A stretch of 64,000 nt of DNA from Struthio camelus. Its lineage: Eukaryota; Chordata; Aves; Struthioniformes; Struthionidae. Below the pieces are notes generated by a model, which saw only the letters and a list, made by a program, of their open reading frames with translations, searched no databases and was not told the origin of the DNA. Below are positions 25,224 to 34,228 of this stretch, piece after piece. The stretch is from positions 5,270,001 to 5,334,000 of the forward strand of contig NC_090964.1 in the NCBI RefSeq assembly GCF_040807025.1, written 5' to 3'. A program made the position numbers and the translations under genes. The stretch's first letter is position 1. Each line of letters opens with the position of its first letter.

Positions 25224-25949
25224 CCAGGATTTTAAAATGGTTTTGCAATTCATGAAGCTGTAACTACTGCTCGACATAAAACATGTTTTATAAGACTAAG
25301 AGTTTTTTTTTTTTCCTCTCTCTCTCTTAAAGAAAGTGTCAAAGGCTCCTCAAACTGAGCACCAAAAGAGGAGGGAAGGCCTGTGACTGATCTCAGCGGT
25401 CCAGATGTAAATCAGAAGTGACATTGATGAAGTCATTGATACGACATTGGTGGAGGGCTAAGGTCAGTGAGAGTGGCGCTGGGTGATGCGGGTGCTATGG
25501 GGAGGTACATGGGGCTGTTACGCCCCCTGCAAGACTCACGGCTCTGGCAGCAGCACCTCCAGGCCATGGGAGTGCTGCTCCTCCTGTGCTGTGGGGTAAC
25601 GCTGGCTAAGGCCACATTTGGAACGTAATTATTAGAAACAAGACTTCTCCCCACCTTGACATCTGTGGCACATAGGGAGAGGGATTAGACCGTGAGCAGA
25701 GCACAGAGCGCTTCCAGGGGGCATAACTGACGGGAGCTGGACAAATTACTGTAGAAAGAAAAGCTGTTGGGGTGTTTTGGGTGAAGCCAGCGGGGGAAGG
25801 TAAAGGTCACTGCGTTAACCCCCCAGGACATCCCCCACAGCCCCACATCTAGCAAATGCCTTTCCTTCCCCTGCAGCCTTCCGTTTTCGTAGGCTGGCAG
25901 GAAGGTTACTCTATCTCAGCAGTCCTAATTTGGCTGCAAGCACACCGAA
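25224..25949. other. Non-coding stretch, no gene recognised
   Basis: A T-rich and CTCT-rich run lies near 25303-25328. After it the sequence is purine-rich and mixed. Only short overlapping open frames are present. Confidence 0.5.
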
Positions 25950-26005
25950 TTGGTAGGCCCATAGGTGTGGGATGCCTGGGTTCAAATCCTGGCTACAAAT
26001 TATTC
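25950..26005 (+). repeat. tRNA-derived SINE head with intact B-box-like string
   Basis: GATGCCTGGGTTCAAATCCT followed by GGCTACAA closely matches the B-box region of MIR-type SINEs (CCTGGGTTCAAATCCTGGCT). The A-box side (GGTAGGCCCATAGG) is degraded and no core or tail is recognisable. There is no tRNA cloverleaf, so it is not a tRNA gene. Confidence 0.5.
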
Positions 26006-26088
26006 TCTTTCCTTCTTGGAGTAATTCCATATGTGTAAGTCATTAAATACAGCAAGAGCCTGCAAGACAGACTTCTTCCCAGTGTCTT

Positions 26089-26160
26089 CCAGTGATTAAA
26101 GCATTTGCCAGAGCAAAGGGAGGGTCAGGTTCAAGTCTCTGTGCAGAATCAGTCTGTGGA
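26089..26160 (+). repeat. Second tRNA-derived SINE head
   Basis: CCAGTGATTAAAGCATTTGCC gives the A-box side. GTCAGGTTCAAGTCTCTGTG, about 30 bases later, gives the B box. The order and spacing fit old amniote tRNA-derived SINEs whose heads read roughly AGTGGTTAAAGCA and AGGTTCAAGTCCCTG. It lies about 85 bp downstream of the previous head, in the same orientation. Confidence 0.5.
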
Positions 26161-26554
26161 AGGTGGTGAGCCCATCTGCCATGAGCTCACAAGGGCTCCA
26201 ACTTCAGTGCTATTGGCTGAGCCATCAACTGCTGGTTCTGCATCCTTTCCTTGGTCTGGAGGTATTTTGAATGACAAGCCAAGACATAGCCGTGGGGTGG
26301 ACTTGGTGTGCTCTCCACAATAAGAGAAATGGGCTCTTCATGTCATGGGGAGGCAGGAGCACCTCCACCTCCCTCTCCCTCTCCTTCCTCCCCAGAGATC
26401 AACGAGTCTTCCTCTCACCACCAGCTCTGCTAATCTGGAGGACTGTGTGTACCCTTTGCTCATTGTACCTTAAGGTGCTATCAGCACTTTTGGAAGCCTC
26501 ATTTCCAGCGTTTTCTCTGGCGATATCTGTGCACCAGGCAACGAATAACTAAAA
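26161..26554. other. Non-coding stretch, no gene recognised
   Basis: Mixed unique sequence with a CT-rich run (about 26365-26395). Open frames of 72-93 codons are unrecognised. Confidence 0.5.
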
Positions 26555-26720
26555 CCTTATGTGCACTTTTAATCGTGCTAAATCAATGCACCATAAGGGG
26601 GAGATTTAAAACCAATTTTTTATGCACCGCTGCTTACATTGAAAAGACTCATTACAACCAAAATCAATCAATATAGCCTGTAACTCTAAAGTAACTCCTG
26701 AATTGAATCAATGACGCTTA
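26555..26720. other. AT-rich motif-dense block
   Basis: Contains TAATCGTGCTAAATCAATGC, an ATTACA string and ATCAATCAAT (26663-26672), the last of which resembles PBX/homeodomain sites. There is no open frame or repeat. It is a candidate conserved non-coding element by character only. Confidence 0.22.
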
Positions 26721-27204
26721 TGAAGGAGGGAGGAAAGCGAGAAAGATGAGAGGGAGTGGGCAGGTATTAAACAAAACAAAGCCTTTTTGAAATGTTTTAT
26801 CTTTCTTCTAAGACAGAAACAGCCTCCTTCTGTGTTTTAGGCTGTAATTTAGAAATAACTGTTCGGTCGGTAGTTGTCTTTTTTAGGTGAGATGTTGCTC
26901 AAGAACCACAAGAGGGCAATGGAGGTTGGAGACAGAGCCATGCCCAGCCTCTGTGAAGCAGAGGTTGTCTCCTTGCCCTGGCTGTCTTCCCTTACAGCAC
27001 CCAAAAAAATGCCGTTCTCCGCCCTGCACAGAAAAAAGATGAAGTGTGACAATAAGAGCACTTTGGTTTCCAGGACTGCTTTTTTTGAAATCAATGAGAC
27101 ATTATTACAAGTAAAACATATGTCTGCTGTGTAGCTAACGCTATCTAAAACGCATTAAGCTCCTAGCAGCCTGCATGGTCTGTATATGCATTCTCAGAAA
27201 GGTG
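26721..27204. other. Non-coding stretch, no gene recognised
   Basis: Begins with a purine-rich tract (about 26724-26760). Short overlapping open frames of 81-86 codons occupy 26849-27134 on opposite strands without recognisable motifs. Confidence 0.5.
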
Positions 27205-27475
27205 CGTGGAAGTTGTATTGATCTTTTGACTAAGTGTCCTAATGAAATACAAATCTGCTATCATTTAGAGAGCCATCTGTCATGATGAGACATAAAAAAT
27301 GCTACAAGCAGAACAATAACTATAATTCGATTTGAGAATCCAGCCTACTCCCAGCAGGCGCAGAGCGGCCAGCCCCAGCCCTTGGCCTCTGGGATCGATT
27401 CTGTTTACTGTGTTAAACTTCGTCAAAGGGTAATAAAGAAATCAATCAATAAAGTATTAAAGAAATTTCCATTAT
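27205..27475. other. AT-rich motif-dense block
   Basis: Contains TTGATCTTTTGAC, an ACAATAAC Sox-like string and ATCAATCAAT (27441-27450), which is the same 10-mer as at 26663. It has no repeat signature. A regulatory role is only a suggestion from composition. Confidence 0.22.
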
Positions 27476-30400
27476 GGGTAAGGTATCTGTTGCAGAGGAT
27501 CTCTTCAGCCCAGTGTGGTGATTTAAAATCCATCTACATGGCTGACGTTCTCAGGCAAACGGCAGAGTAATTTAATGCTTGTTTTGTTATACTGTCTGAC
27601 ACAATGGTAAACTGCTAAAAAAGTACTCGTACGTGGCTGCTGAGAAGGAAACTAGTGACAGCAGGTTAATGAAGAGGTCATTTTCCTAATGCTCCCCAGG
27701 ACACTGGTGATGCAGGACTCCTCTACATGAGAGCTTTCAGAAAAATTAATCCAAATTAACTTCTCAAGTGGGTCGGTTAAACCGTATTAGACCCTATGTG
27801 GATGTGCTCATTCAAAGTTAAAATGGACTTTATTCAATTTAGCTTCGTTCAGTTTAAGCTCTGGTTCATCAGAGCACTTGAGTATTTGCTTACCGCTCAG
27901 GAACATGACTGAGAGGCACGGTCTAAAGAGCTTCTCTGATTAGAGTTAGACTTGAGCAATATCATGGTACTCAGGCAGTAGGTAAATGGTTCAGCAGTGT
28001 CTTTGGGCCTCATTTTCTAATTTTTTCTATTTTAATTTGAAGTCTGTGGTGCAGGGGCTACCCTTAGTCAGCAGTTTACAGCACGCAGCACAGTGAAGCT
28101 CCTCTTTCAGCTGAGATAATGAGGCATGGCTGTAATTCATTTTTCAATGCACTCTCCTTCTCACTTTAATTCTTTCATGGCCCTTTGTGCCTGGGTGTTT
28201 TAGGTCCTCACAATCTTCCTTATATGTCTCTTCCATCTAGCTCTCATTTTTTGCAGCAGCGGCAGCCCAGACCCCCCCGCCCCCACCACCTTTATCTGGG
28301 AAGGCAATATAATCTCATTTGGGCCTATTTGCTCAGAAGCCTTGAGCCATCTTTGTGGGGGAAATACTGTGATCACCATCATCCAGACAGTGAACAAGTG
28401 AGCACACGCAAACACACAGAAAAGGTCCAGGTCCTCCGAGATAAGCAGTAGCAGGCAGGTATCAAAATATTCTTCTTGCACCAAGTCCCCGAGTGATGGA
28501 CCAGGGAATCCTTGAGGCTATATCTGTGCTCCCTTCTGTAGACAGGTCCAAGAGGGCCCCACAGGCCCCAGCCTGAGTGACGTAGTCTGGCTTGTAGGCG
28601 CATTGTGTGTAAGATGTGGACACTGGCATGAGCTACCTTCTGGTCTATGCCCAGATTTATTTTCTGAAAAAAAAAAAAGATTTTTTTTTTTTTGCAGAGG
28701 AAGCAGATGTAAGCTAATATGTATACAGTGTGGATAAAGAGGGCACCAGCAACCTGGTGTGGAAAAAAAGGGAGAGAATGAGTTTGACTGTATCTCCTGC
28801 TCTAAGCAAACACACTGTAGCCATAGGCTGATTCTTCTCCTTTCTGTACATCTGTACGTTTTATTCCTTCCCTCGCCAAATATCTGCTGTTTGCAGAGTG
28901 CTGCCCCTCGGGCCATGAACCCCCCCCTGAAACCAGTGGCTGGGGTCTAGTGAAAAACCGTTGCTGTGTACAGTGCTGTATTGTGTGAGATAATATATGT
29001 CCAAATTATTTTTTGGAACCTTTTCCTAGAGTCTTTATCTGCCAGGCTCCAGGCTGTGGGATCGATGTGCTACTGTGTACTCATACGTTTTCCGTCTCAG
29101 CAGCTTTTCTCCGAGAAAGGCTGTGTTGGAGCTTGGCTTGTGACAGTCTCCGATAAGCCAGGTTACTGTTTTTCTCTGACAATCATTTCTTCAGCATGTC
29201 CTATGTGATTTCTGTGCGTGTGTCAAAGTTCTTACCTAGAACTTACCCTCATTGGGAAAAAGTGTATTTTGCTATTAATTGAGGGTCTTTTTCACCCAGG
29301 TAACGATCATTATTAATGACCTACCATCTGGCAGCAATCTAGGCTGTTATTTTTGAATGAGCCAACTACTAAAGGGGGCCGTGGTGGATCTTCCTCTGTC
29401 AGAGGAGGCTTACGTCTCTGAGCTTTGGGCTCTCATGGATTTGTGTGATTTCAGCTACTTGGGGACTTGATGGGGCTTCGTGCAGCAGAGGGTTCCTTCA
29501 CCACCCAAGAGACTGACAGGAGCAGCAGAGCAAGTACAGAAAGGAATGGAGCAAAGTGGAGAAAAAATAACTAGAAAGACTCTTTGTAGAGGGAGACTCT
29601 ACTTTCCCCAGCCCTGGCAGGGAGGAAACATTCCTGATTGTGAGACTCAGCCCATCTGCTTGAAAGCTTAAGGAAGAAGCACCTGGAGCCCTAGGATGTT
29701 CAGGCAAAGGAGAACAGGAGCAGCTGTATCCACGCTGCATGAGGATGAAGGCCTGGCTGTTATTGAGACATGTTGGGCTCAAAGTGTACCTCTCTGCTTG
29801 ACCCCCGGATGATGCTTTTCCCTGGGGGGTCCATGATAGGAGTAACTCTACTTTAGGTAGTAGTGGTAATGGGTTCTTGCCTGTAGTATAAAGGCTGCTC
29901 GTTCGGGATATCACAGCCAAATTCCAGTGCCTTCAGTTACAAGAAGCTCCACAAGGGGCAGAGCTGGAGGTTATGCAGTGGTTGGAAACTTCATTTAATT
30001 CCCTGTGTTGTTGGTAAATATTTTACTGTCTAGTATTAAGTGAACGTAATTACTGCAGCTTAAAGACGAAGGAAGCTGTTTAATGGGGATGCTGTCAAAG
30101 TATTTTCCCCTAAGTTTCAAAAGCTGTTATTTTTTTTCTCTCCTGTTGTTGGTAATAATCCCTTGAAAGCTTGCAAGTGAAATGTGCTGCCTTCCTTAGC
30201 AATTGTTTTTCTTTGTTATGTTTCTCAGACAAAGAGTAAAACATGCACTTTCAGTCTCAATGACTTTTATTTTAGATTAAAGGAAATAATAAACAAAACA
30301 TGAACAAATCTTAGACTCCCTAGGAGAGGGAGAAACCATATCTACTCAAGCCATGCTCTCCTGGTTTGGGAACAGCAGTGCACAGTGCCAGCTAAGAGCT

Positions 30401-31320
30401 CCTACAGCAACGGTAATGTTGATCGTGCTGCGTGCAGATCCACCTCTCTGAATGCCTGAGAATGAAATGCACCTGAATATAACTCCCTAGTGTATTCTCC
30501 CTGACAGGTCTGGTTCTCCCCCATCCTTCACCACTGACAGGCAGCTCTTTTTACAGTCCTGGGATCTCCTGTGCCAATTGCGATGTGCCTACCTGGTCGG
30601 GGAGCTGGGCAGCCATGGCATTTGGGGTCACGGGGCGGGGAGGCAGTAGGAGGGAGGACTGGAGGTGGAAGGAGTAGAGTAGTGGTGCCCTGGAATCAGT
30701 CCGTGAGGTCTCACCCAAAAGAGAAGATAAATTTGTAGGGCTTATACCAGCAAAGTGCCTCCTGTTCAGGTAGAGATGTTGCGTGCCGGAAGGGACCTTA
30801 CAGGATGGGGTGAGCACCTTCACAGACATTGGCTCAGGATTTGTCAGCCCCCAACCCCCAGCATTGCTGCTGCAGACAGGAAGGTATTTTCATCTATGTT
30901 AGGGCATGGAACAGCAGTTGTGTCCTTGGCGTGTCTGACTGCCTCCTGCCAATGGTGCTCAGTTGCTTAAAGTGATGTTCTAAGCAGCTTCACAGCAGAG
31001 CTACTGGCAACTCTTTTGAAGTAGTCTCCCTCCTTCTGCTTTGTAACAACGCTTCCTTCTGCAAACTACATCTGTATAATAAAGCTCATGCTGGGTCTGG
31101 GTTCCTGGAGATAATGTTCAAGAAGGAGTGAACACAACTTGCTCATCAAATCTTAGGGTGATGTTCACAGGAGCAGCAATTAAGGCCCATAATTCAGTGC
31201 AGGAGAAACATTCCTGTATTCTTATCAAGGAGAATAATAGACCTGATTATCCAGAGTCTGCTGAGACGAGTACAAGACTCATTTTCTGACAGTAGATCTT
31301 TTTTTTTCCTTCCCATCCAG
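27476..31320. other. Non-coding stretch, no gene recognised
   Basis: Unique-looking sequence with an A12/T13 hairpin at 28667-28697. Overlapping open frames of up to 140 codons (29498-29920, minus) and 132 codons (28518-28916, minus) show no recognisable domains. I see no gene. Confidence 0.5.
28667..28697. repeat. A12-GA-T13 inverted homopolymer hairpin
   Basis: Twelve A residues, GA, then thirteen T residues make a near-perfect A:T inverted repeat. Outside it the sequence reads CTG on the left and GCAG on the right, so each strand presents a T-run followed by CAG, that is, an acceptor-like string in both directions. Confidence 0.85.
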
Positions 31321-31565
31321 CACCGTCATGAATGACATGCATCATCTGCATCTCCACCAGTGCTGACTGGGATGTCACAGGACAGTCCAGACGTAGAGCA
31401 AACCATACCAATGGCTTCTATTCTAGAAACTGTGGCAAACTATTGCTTGAGGAGACACCCCAAGAAAATTGTAGCACCTGCAGTCCTCTGAGTTTTTGCC
31501 ATTTGCACGTGAGGCTTATTCAGGTCTTAAGCTGTCAGATTGCTGATGTGCCCTGGATTCATTGA
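31321..31565 (+). other. Candidate exon start after a strong acceptor (speculative)
   Basis: A pyrimidine tract of about 20 bases (31300-31318) ends in CCATCCAG. A frame starting at 31332 (MTCIICISTSADWDV) is open to 31565 but has no homology, and no clear donor follows. It could be the last exon of a non-coding RNA; chance is more likely. Confidence 0.12.
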
Positions 31566-32688
31566 GGGGTCTGTAATGTGGCCGGAAAACTAAGACTTTG
31601 GTCTAAGCAATGCTTGACATCCTTGGCAAATCAACAGTCCACGGCCACACCCCAGAATTATGTTTTCAGTATGATCTGAGTGAAATGGTTGTCCTTCTGT
31701 CAGACAGAAGCTCTTGCTGGTCTGGCAGAGGCTGTCATTTGAGAGGTAAGCTTGCAGGCAGATAGTTTCTTTGGCTGCCTCCAGGAGCCTCTGAGGACCC
31801 TGATCCTGAATTGAGCATAGTTCACAAGATTTGATGTCAAAGGTGCTGTTTCCATTGTTAAATTTAAGGACATCTTCATGAACTCTACCAGACCAAGGCC
31901 AGGCAGACCAGCACCCTATACCTAGCTGTACGTATGGTAGCTGCATGCTGCTGCCCTACCTGATCTCAGCCAAAGGGTGACTTTGCGAGGTCTGTTCTTC
32001 CTCCCAGCCTCAGGGGAGTGCTGGCAGCTCTGTTACCACCCCTCAGCTGCTGCGTATGCCCCGAGACCATTGCAAGGTCGTTGCAATGCCAAGTGAAGGG
32101 GATACAAACCGGCTTTGGTCCGAGGCACACATACTGTCAGTCAATGTGCTTTTCCAGCTAGGAGACAGTAACTAGCAGCAGCTAATCGTGCGCTAACCTC
32201 CAACGGAGAGGGCAGTAACTTGGACAGGGTCAGAGACGCCTGTCTGATCCTGCTGTGAAAGGCATGTTGAGGGCCAGGTTTGATGTCTATGGCTAAGGGA
32301 GAATGCAGTTGCCTCTTCTGACCCTGTTTTGTGGCTAAACAGGGGCAATGAGATGCCAGTTTGGCACCTTTTTTCTAACAATAAATCCATTCAGGCTAAA
32401 AATGCTACCTGTATGGGTTTCGTTTGCAAATATTAACAGTGAGCTAACAGTCCCTCCTTAAAGGTTAACAAGTCTATCTCTGTCTCCCAGTCTCCTGACA
32501 GCTTATTTTGAAATCCCCACAGCTAGTCCAAAGCTCTTATTTCTGCTACTTAGTTTTCTTTAAACAATGTTCTTTCCATCTTTCTTCTGCCAGTACGCAG
32601 TTTCTTGCTTTTTAGGTGCTAGTTGCAGGGACAGGTTTCCTCCATTTGCCAAAGAGCTTTTTATTTCCCCCTCATTCCCTCCATCTTT
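31566..32688. other. Non-coding stretch, no gene recognised
   Basis: Unique-looking sequence. A 118-codon minus-strand open frame (31590-31946) is unrecognised. An AATAAA lies at 32380-32385 but cannot be tied to a transcript. Confidence 0.5.
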
Positions 32689-32775
32689 TTGCCATAAAAT
32701 CTAAGCCATGATTGACAGCCCAATTTAAATTTATGTTTAATATTGCAATCAGGAATGATATTTTCTGTTTGCTTT
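32689..32775. other. Motif-dense block with a TALE-type site
   Basis: TGATTGACAG (32709-32718) matches the PBX/HOX-MEIS composite site class. It is followed by the palindrome AATTTAAATT (32722-32731) and TATTGCAATC. There is no repeat or open frame, so regulatory potential is an inference. Confidence 0.25.
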
Positions 32776-32868
32776 TTGAAGTGAGGAGAAAGGATGGTAG
32801 AACTTGCCTTCTTGCAATCATTTCACCCACAAAAGTGAATACATCCAGTAAAGTGAAATTTGGCTAGC

Positions 32869-32905
32869 GAAGAAGAAAAAGAAAAGGAGAAGGAGGAAGG
32901 GGGGG
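32869..32905 (+). repeat. Polypurine tract of 37 bases
   Basis: Uninterrupted A/G sequence moving from AAG-type to GGA-type and ending in a G run. It is low complexity and can adopt triplex-type structures in principle. Confidence 0.85.
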
Positions 32906-33137
32906 CATAAGAAAGAGCTGAGATTAACATCCTTTAGAAAGTGCCTGTTTATTCCTATCGTCTTAGAGCTAACTTTAAATAGGATAAAATGATCCTTTAA
33001 TCCCCTTTATCTTCTTAAGAGCTGCTGTAAAAGATCTACTTGACATTTGAGAAATGAAAAAAAAAAATAGAAAGGCTTATAGTGTTCATCAGAAATGGTG
33101 GATGGAACGATTTGAATTTAACAAAATATTACGAATT

Positions 33138-33220
33138 GGATCCTCACTTGGGCACAAATTATCATTGCTTCTGTTGCTTAGACAGAGTGGTACCAGTTTA
33201 CAGCAGCGCAGGAACGGCCT
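33138..33220. repeat. Palindromic interspersed repeat relic (copy 4, both arms)
   Basis: The left arm GGATCCTCACTTGGGCACAA followed by ATT, a degraded centre (TTGCTTAGACAGAG) and the right arm CCAGTTTACAGCAGCGCAGG are in the order of the palindromic reptile/bird repeat described at 1638. This is the most complete copy in the window. It overlaps a 139-codon minus-strand open frame (33089-33508), which is a further reason to discount that frame. Confidence 0.42.
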
Positions 33221-34000
33221 TCCAACCGCCTTGGATGTCGCACACAAAAAAGGGTGTAATGCAAGGCCAAGTTTGGCTCCTAGCGCAAGGAGCAATCCTG
33301 GAAATCCAGATGAGACAGTCTCCTTTCCAACACTGGTGAGAGGAGACTGAGAGACTCTTTTTACACGCTTCAGGAGGTCGTCTGTTGGCGCTGTGGCCTC
33401 TCTATGTACTGTTTGCAGTTTTGCCTCTGAAAACTTGGTGTCTCTTGCTGACTTGTTATCTGCAGACTGGTTTCTAAAACATCTGCTTAGTCTTGAATAA
33501 ATATGCATTCCAGTTACTTAATGGCCTTCTCTCAATTTTCGACCCAGAAAGAGTAATGAATCCTGAATAAGTTATAAGGAGCTACAGCAAAGAGACCTCT
33601 AAGTTAAGCAATGTGTCCTACAGTGTATTGCCTTGGCTATCTTTGCCCATCTACTGTAACGCTGCAAGAAAAAGAAGAGAGTCTTTCATTTGTTGTTCTC
33701 CCATTTGCAGTGAGTAATGAAAGAATGACAACCACTAAAAGCCGAGGGATGTTTGCTCCAGAATGTTGAACTTCTAGTGATGAAGTGTCCTCCTCAACCC
33801 TGCTAGGACTAATGATACATCTGGACTTCCATGGGCTAATAACTCACAGCCATATGAGAGTAATGGTAGAGTTGTTTCAAGGAAAACAGGCTTACCTGAA
33901 TGGAGTGCAAAGAGGCAATATTACTTTACTTGGCTAAGCGCCCACAAACCCTGCATGGCAGTTTGTAACACGACATCCTTGCTGTGGGGTTCTTGTCCAG
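33221..34000. other. Non-coding stretch, no gene recognised
   Basis: Mixed unique sequence with overlapping chance open frames near the repeat relic. Nothing else is recognised. Confidence 0.5.
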
Positions 34001-34228
34001 GTGGAGCCACTGAGACAAGCTAGCACAGGTTTTCCAACTGGGGGTGAACTGGTGGCTAGGACTCATGAACAGGAGTTAAGGTACAAGGAGGGGGATTCAC
34101 CTGTTCAAAGAAGGAAATCTGTGTCAAGTATTGTACGTTTAGGTGGTAGACAAGACGGTCTTTCTCTGGAAAACTACATTGCAAACCACAAGAGGAGTTT
34201 CATCTCCAGTTTGATCTCTAAGTGTTAA
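34001..34228 (+). other. Candidate terminal exon, 75 codons (speculative)
   Basis: GGTTCTTGTCCAG ends at 34000, and the frame that follows (VEPLRQAST... ending SSLISKC) is open to a stop at 34226. The translation is charged and balanced in composition (for example EQELRYKEGDSPVQRRKS), unlike most frames here. There is no ATG at its start, no known homolog and no partner exon. It is weak. Confidence 0.12.

Noticed and set aside
25979..26138. Possible tRNA genes, from GGTTCAAATCC and GGTTCAAGTCT
   Set aside because: No acceptor stem, anticodon arm or cloverleaf can be drawn; these are SINE heads.
30770..30810. GCCGGAAGGGACCTTACAGG resembles part of a CR1 3' end
   Set aside because: Only about 15 bases match and neither the flanking CR1 sequence nor the tail repeat is present.
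33089..33508. 139-codon minus-strand frame overlapping two + strand frames
   Set aside because: It runs through the palindromic repeat relic at 33138-33220.
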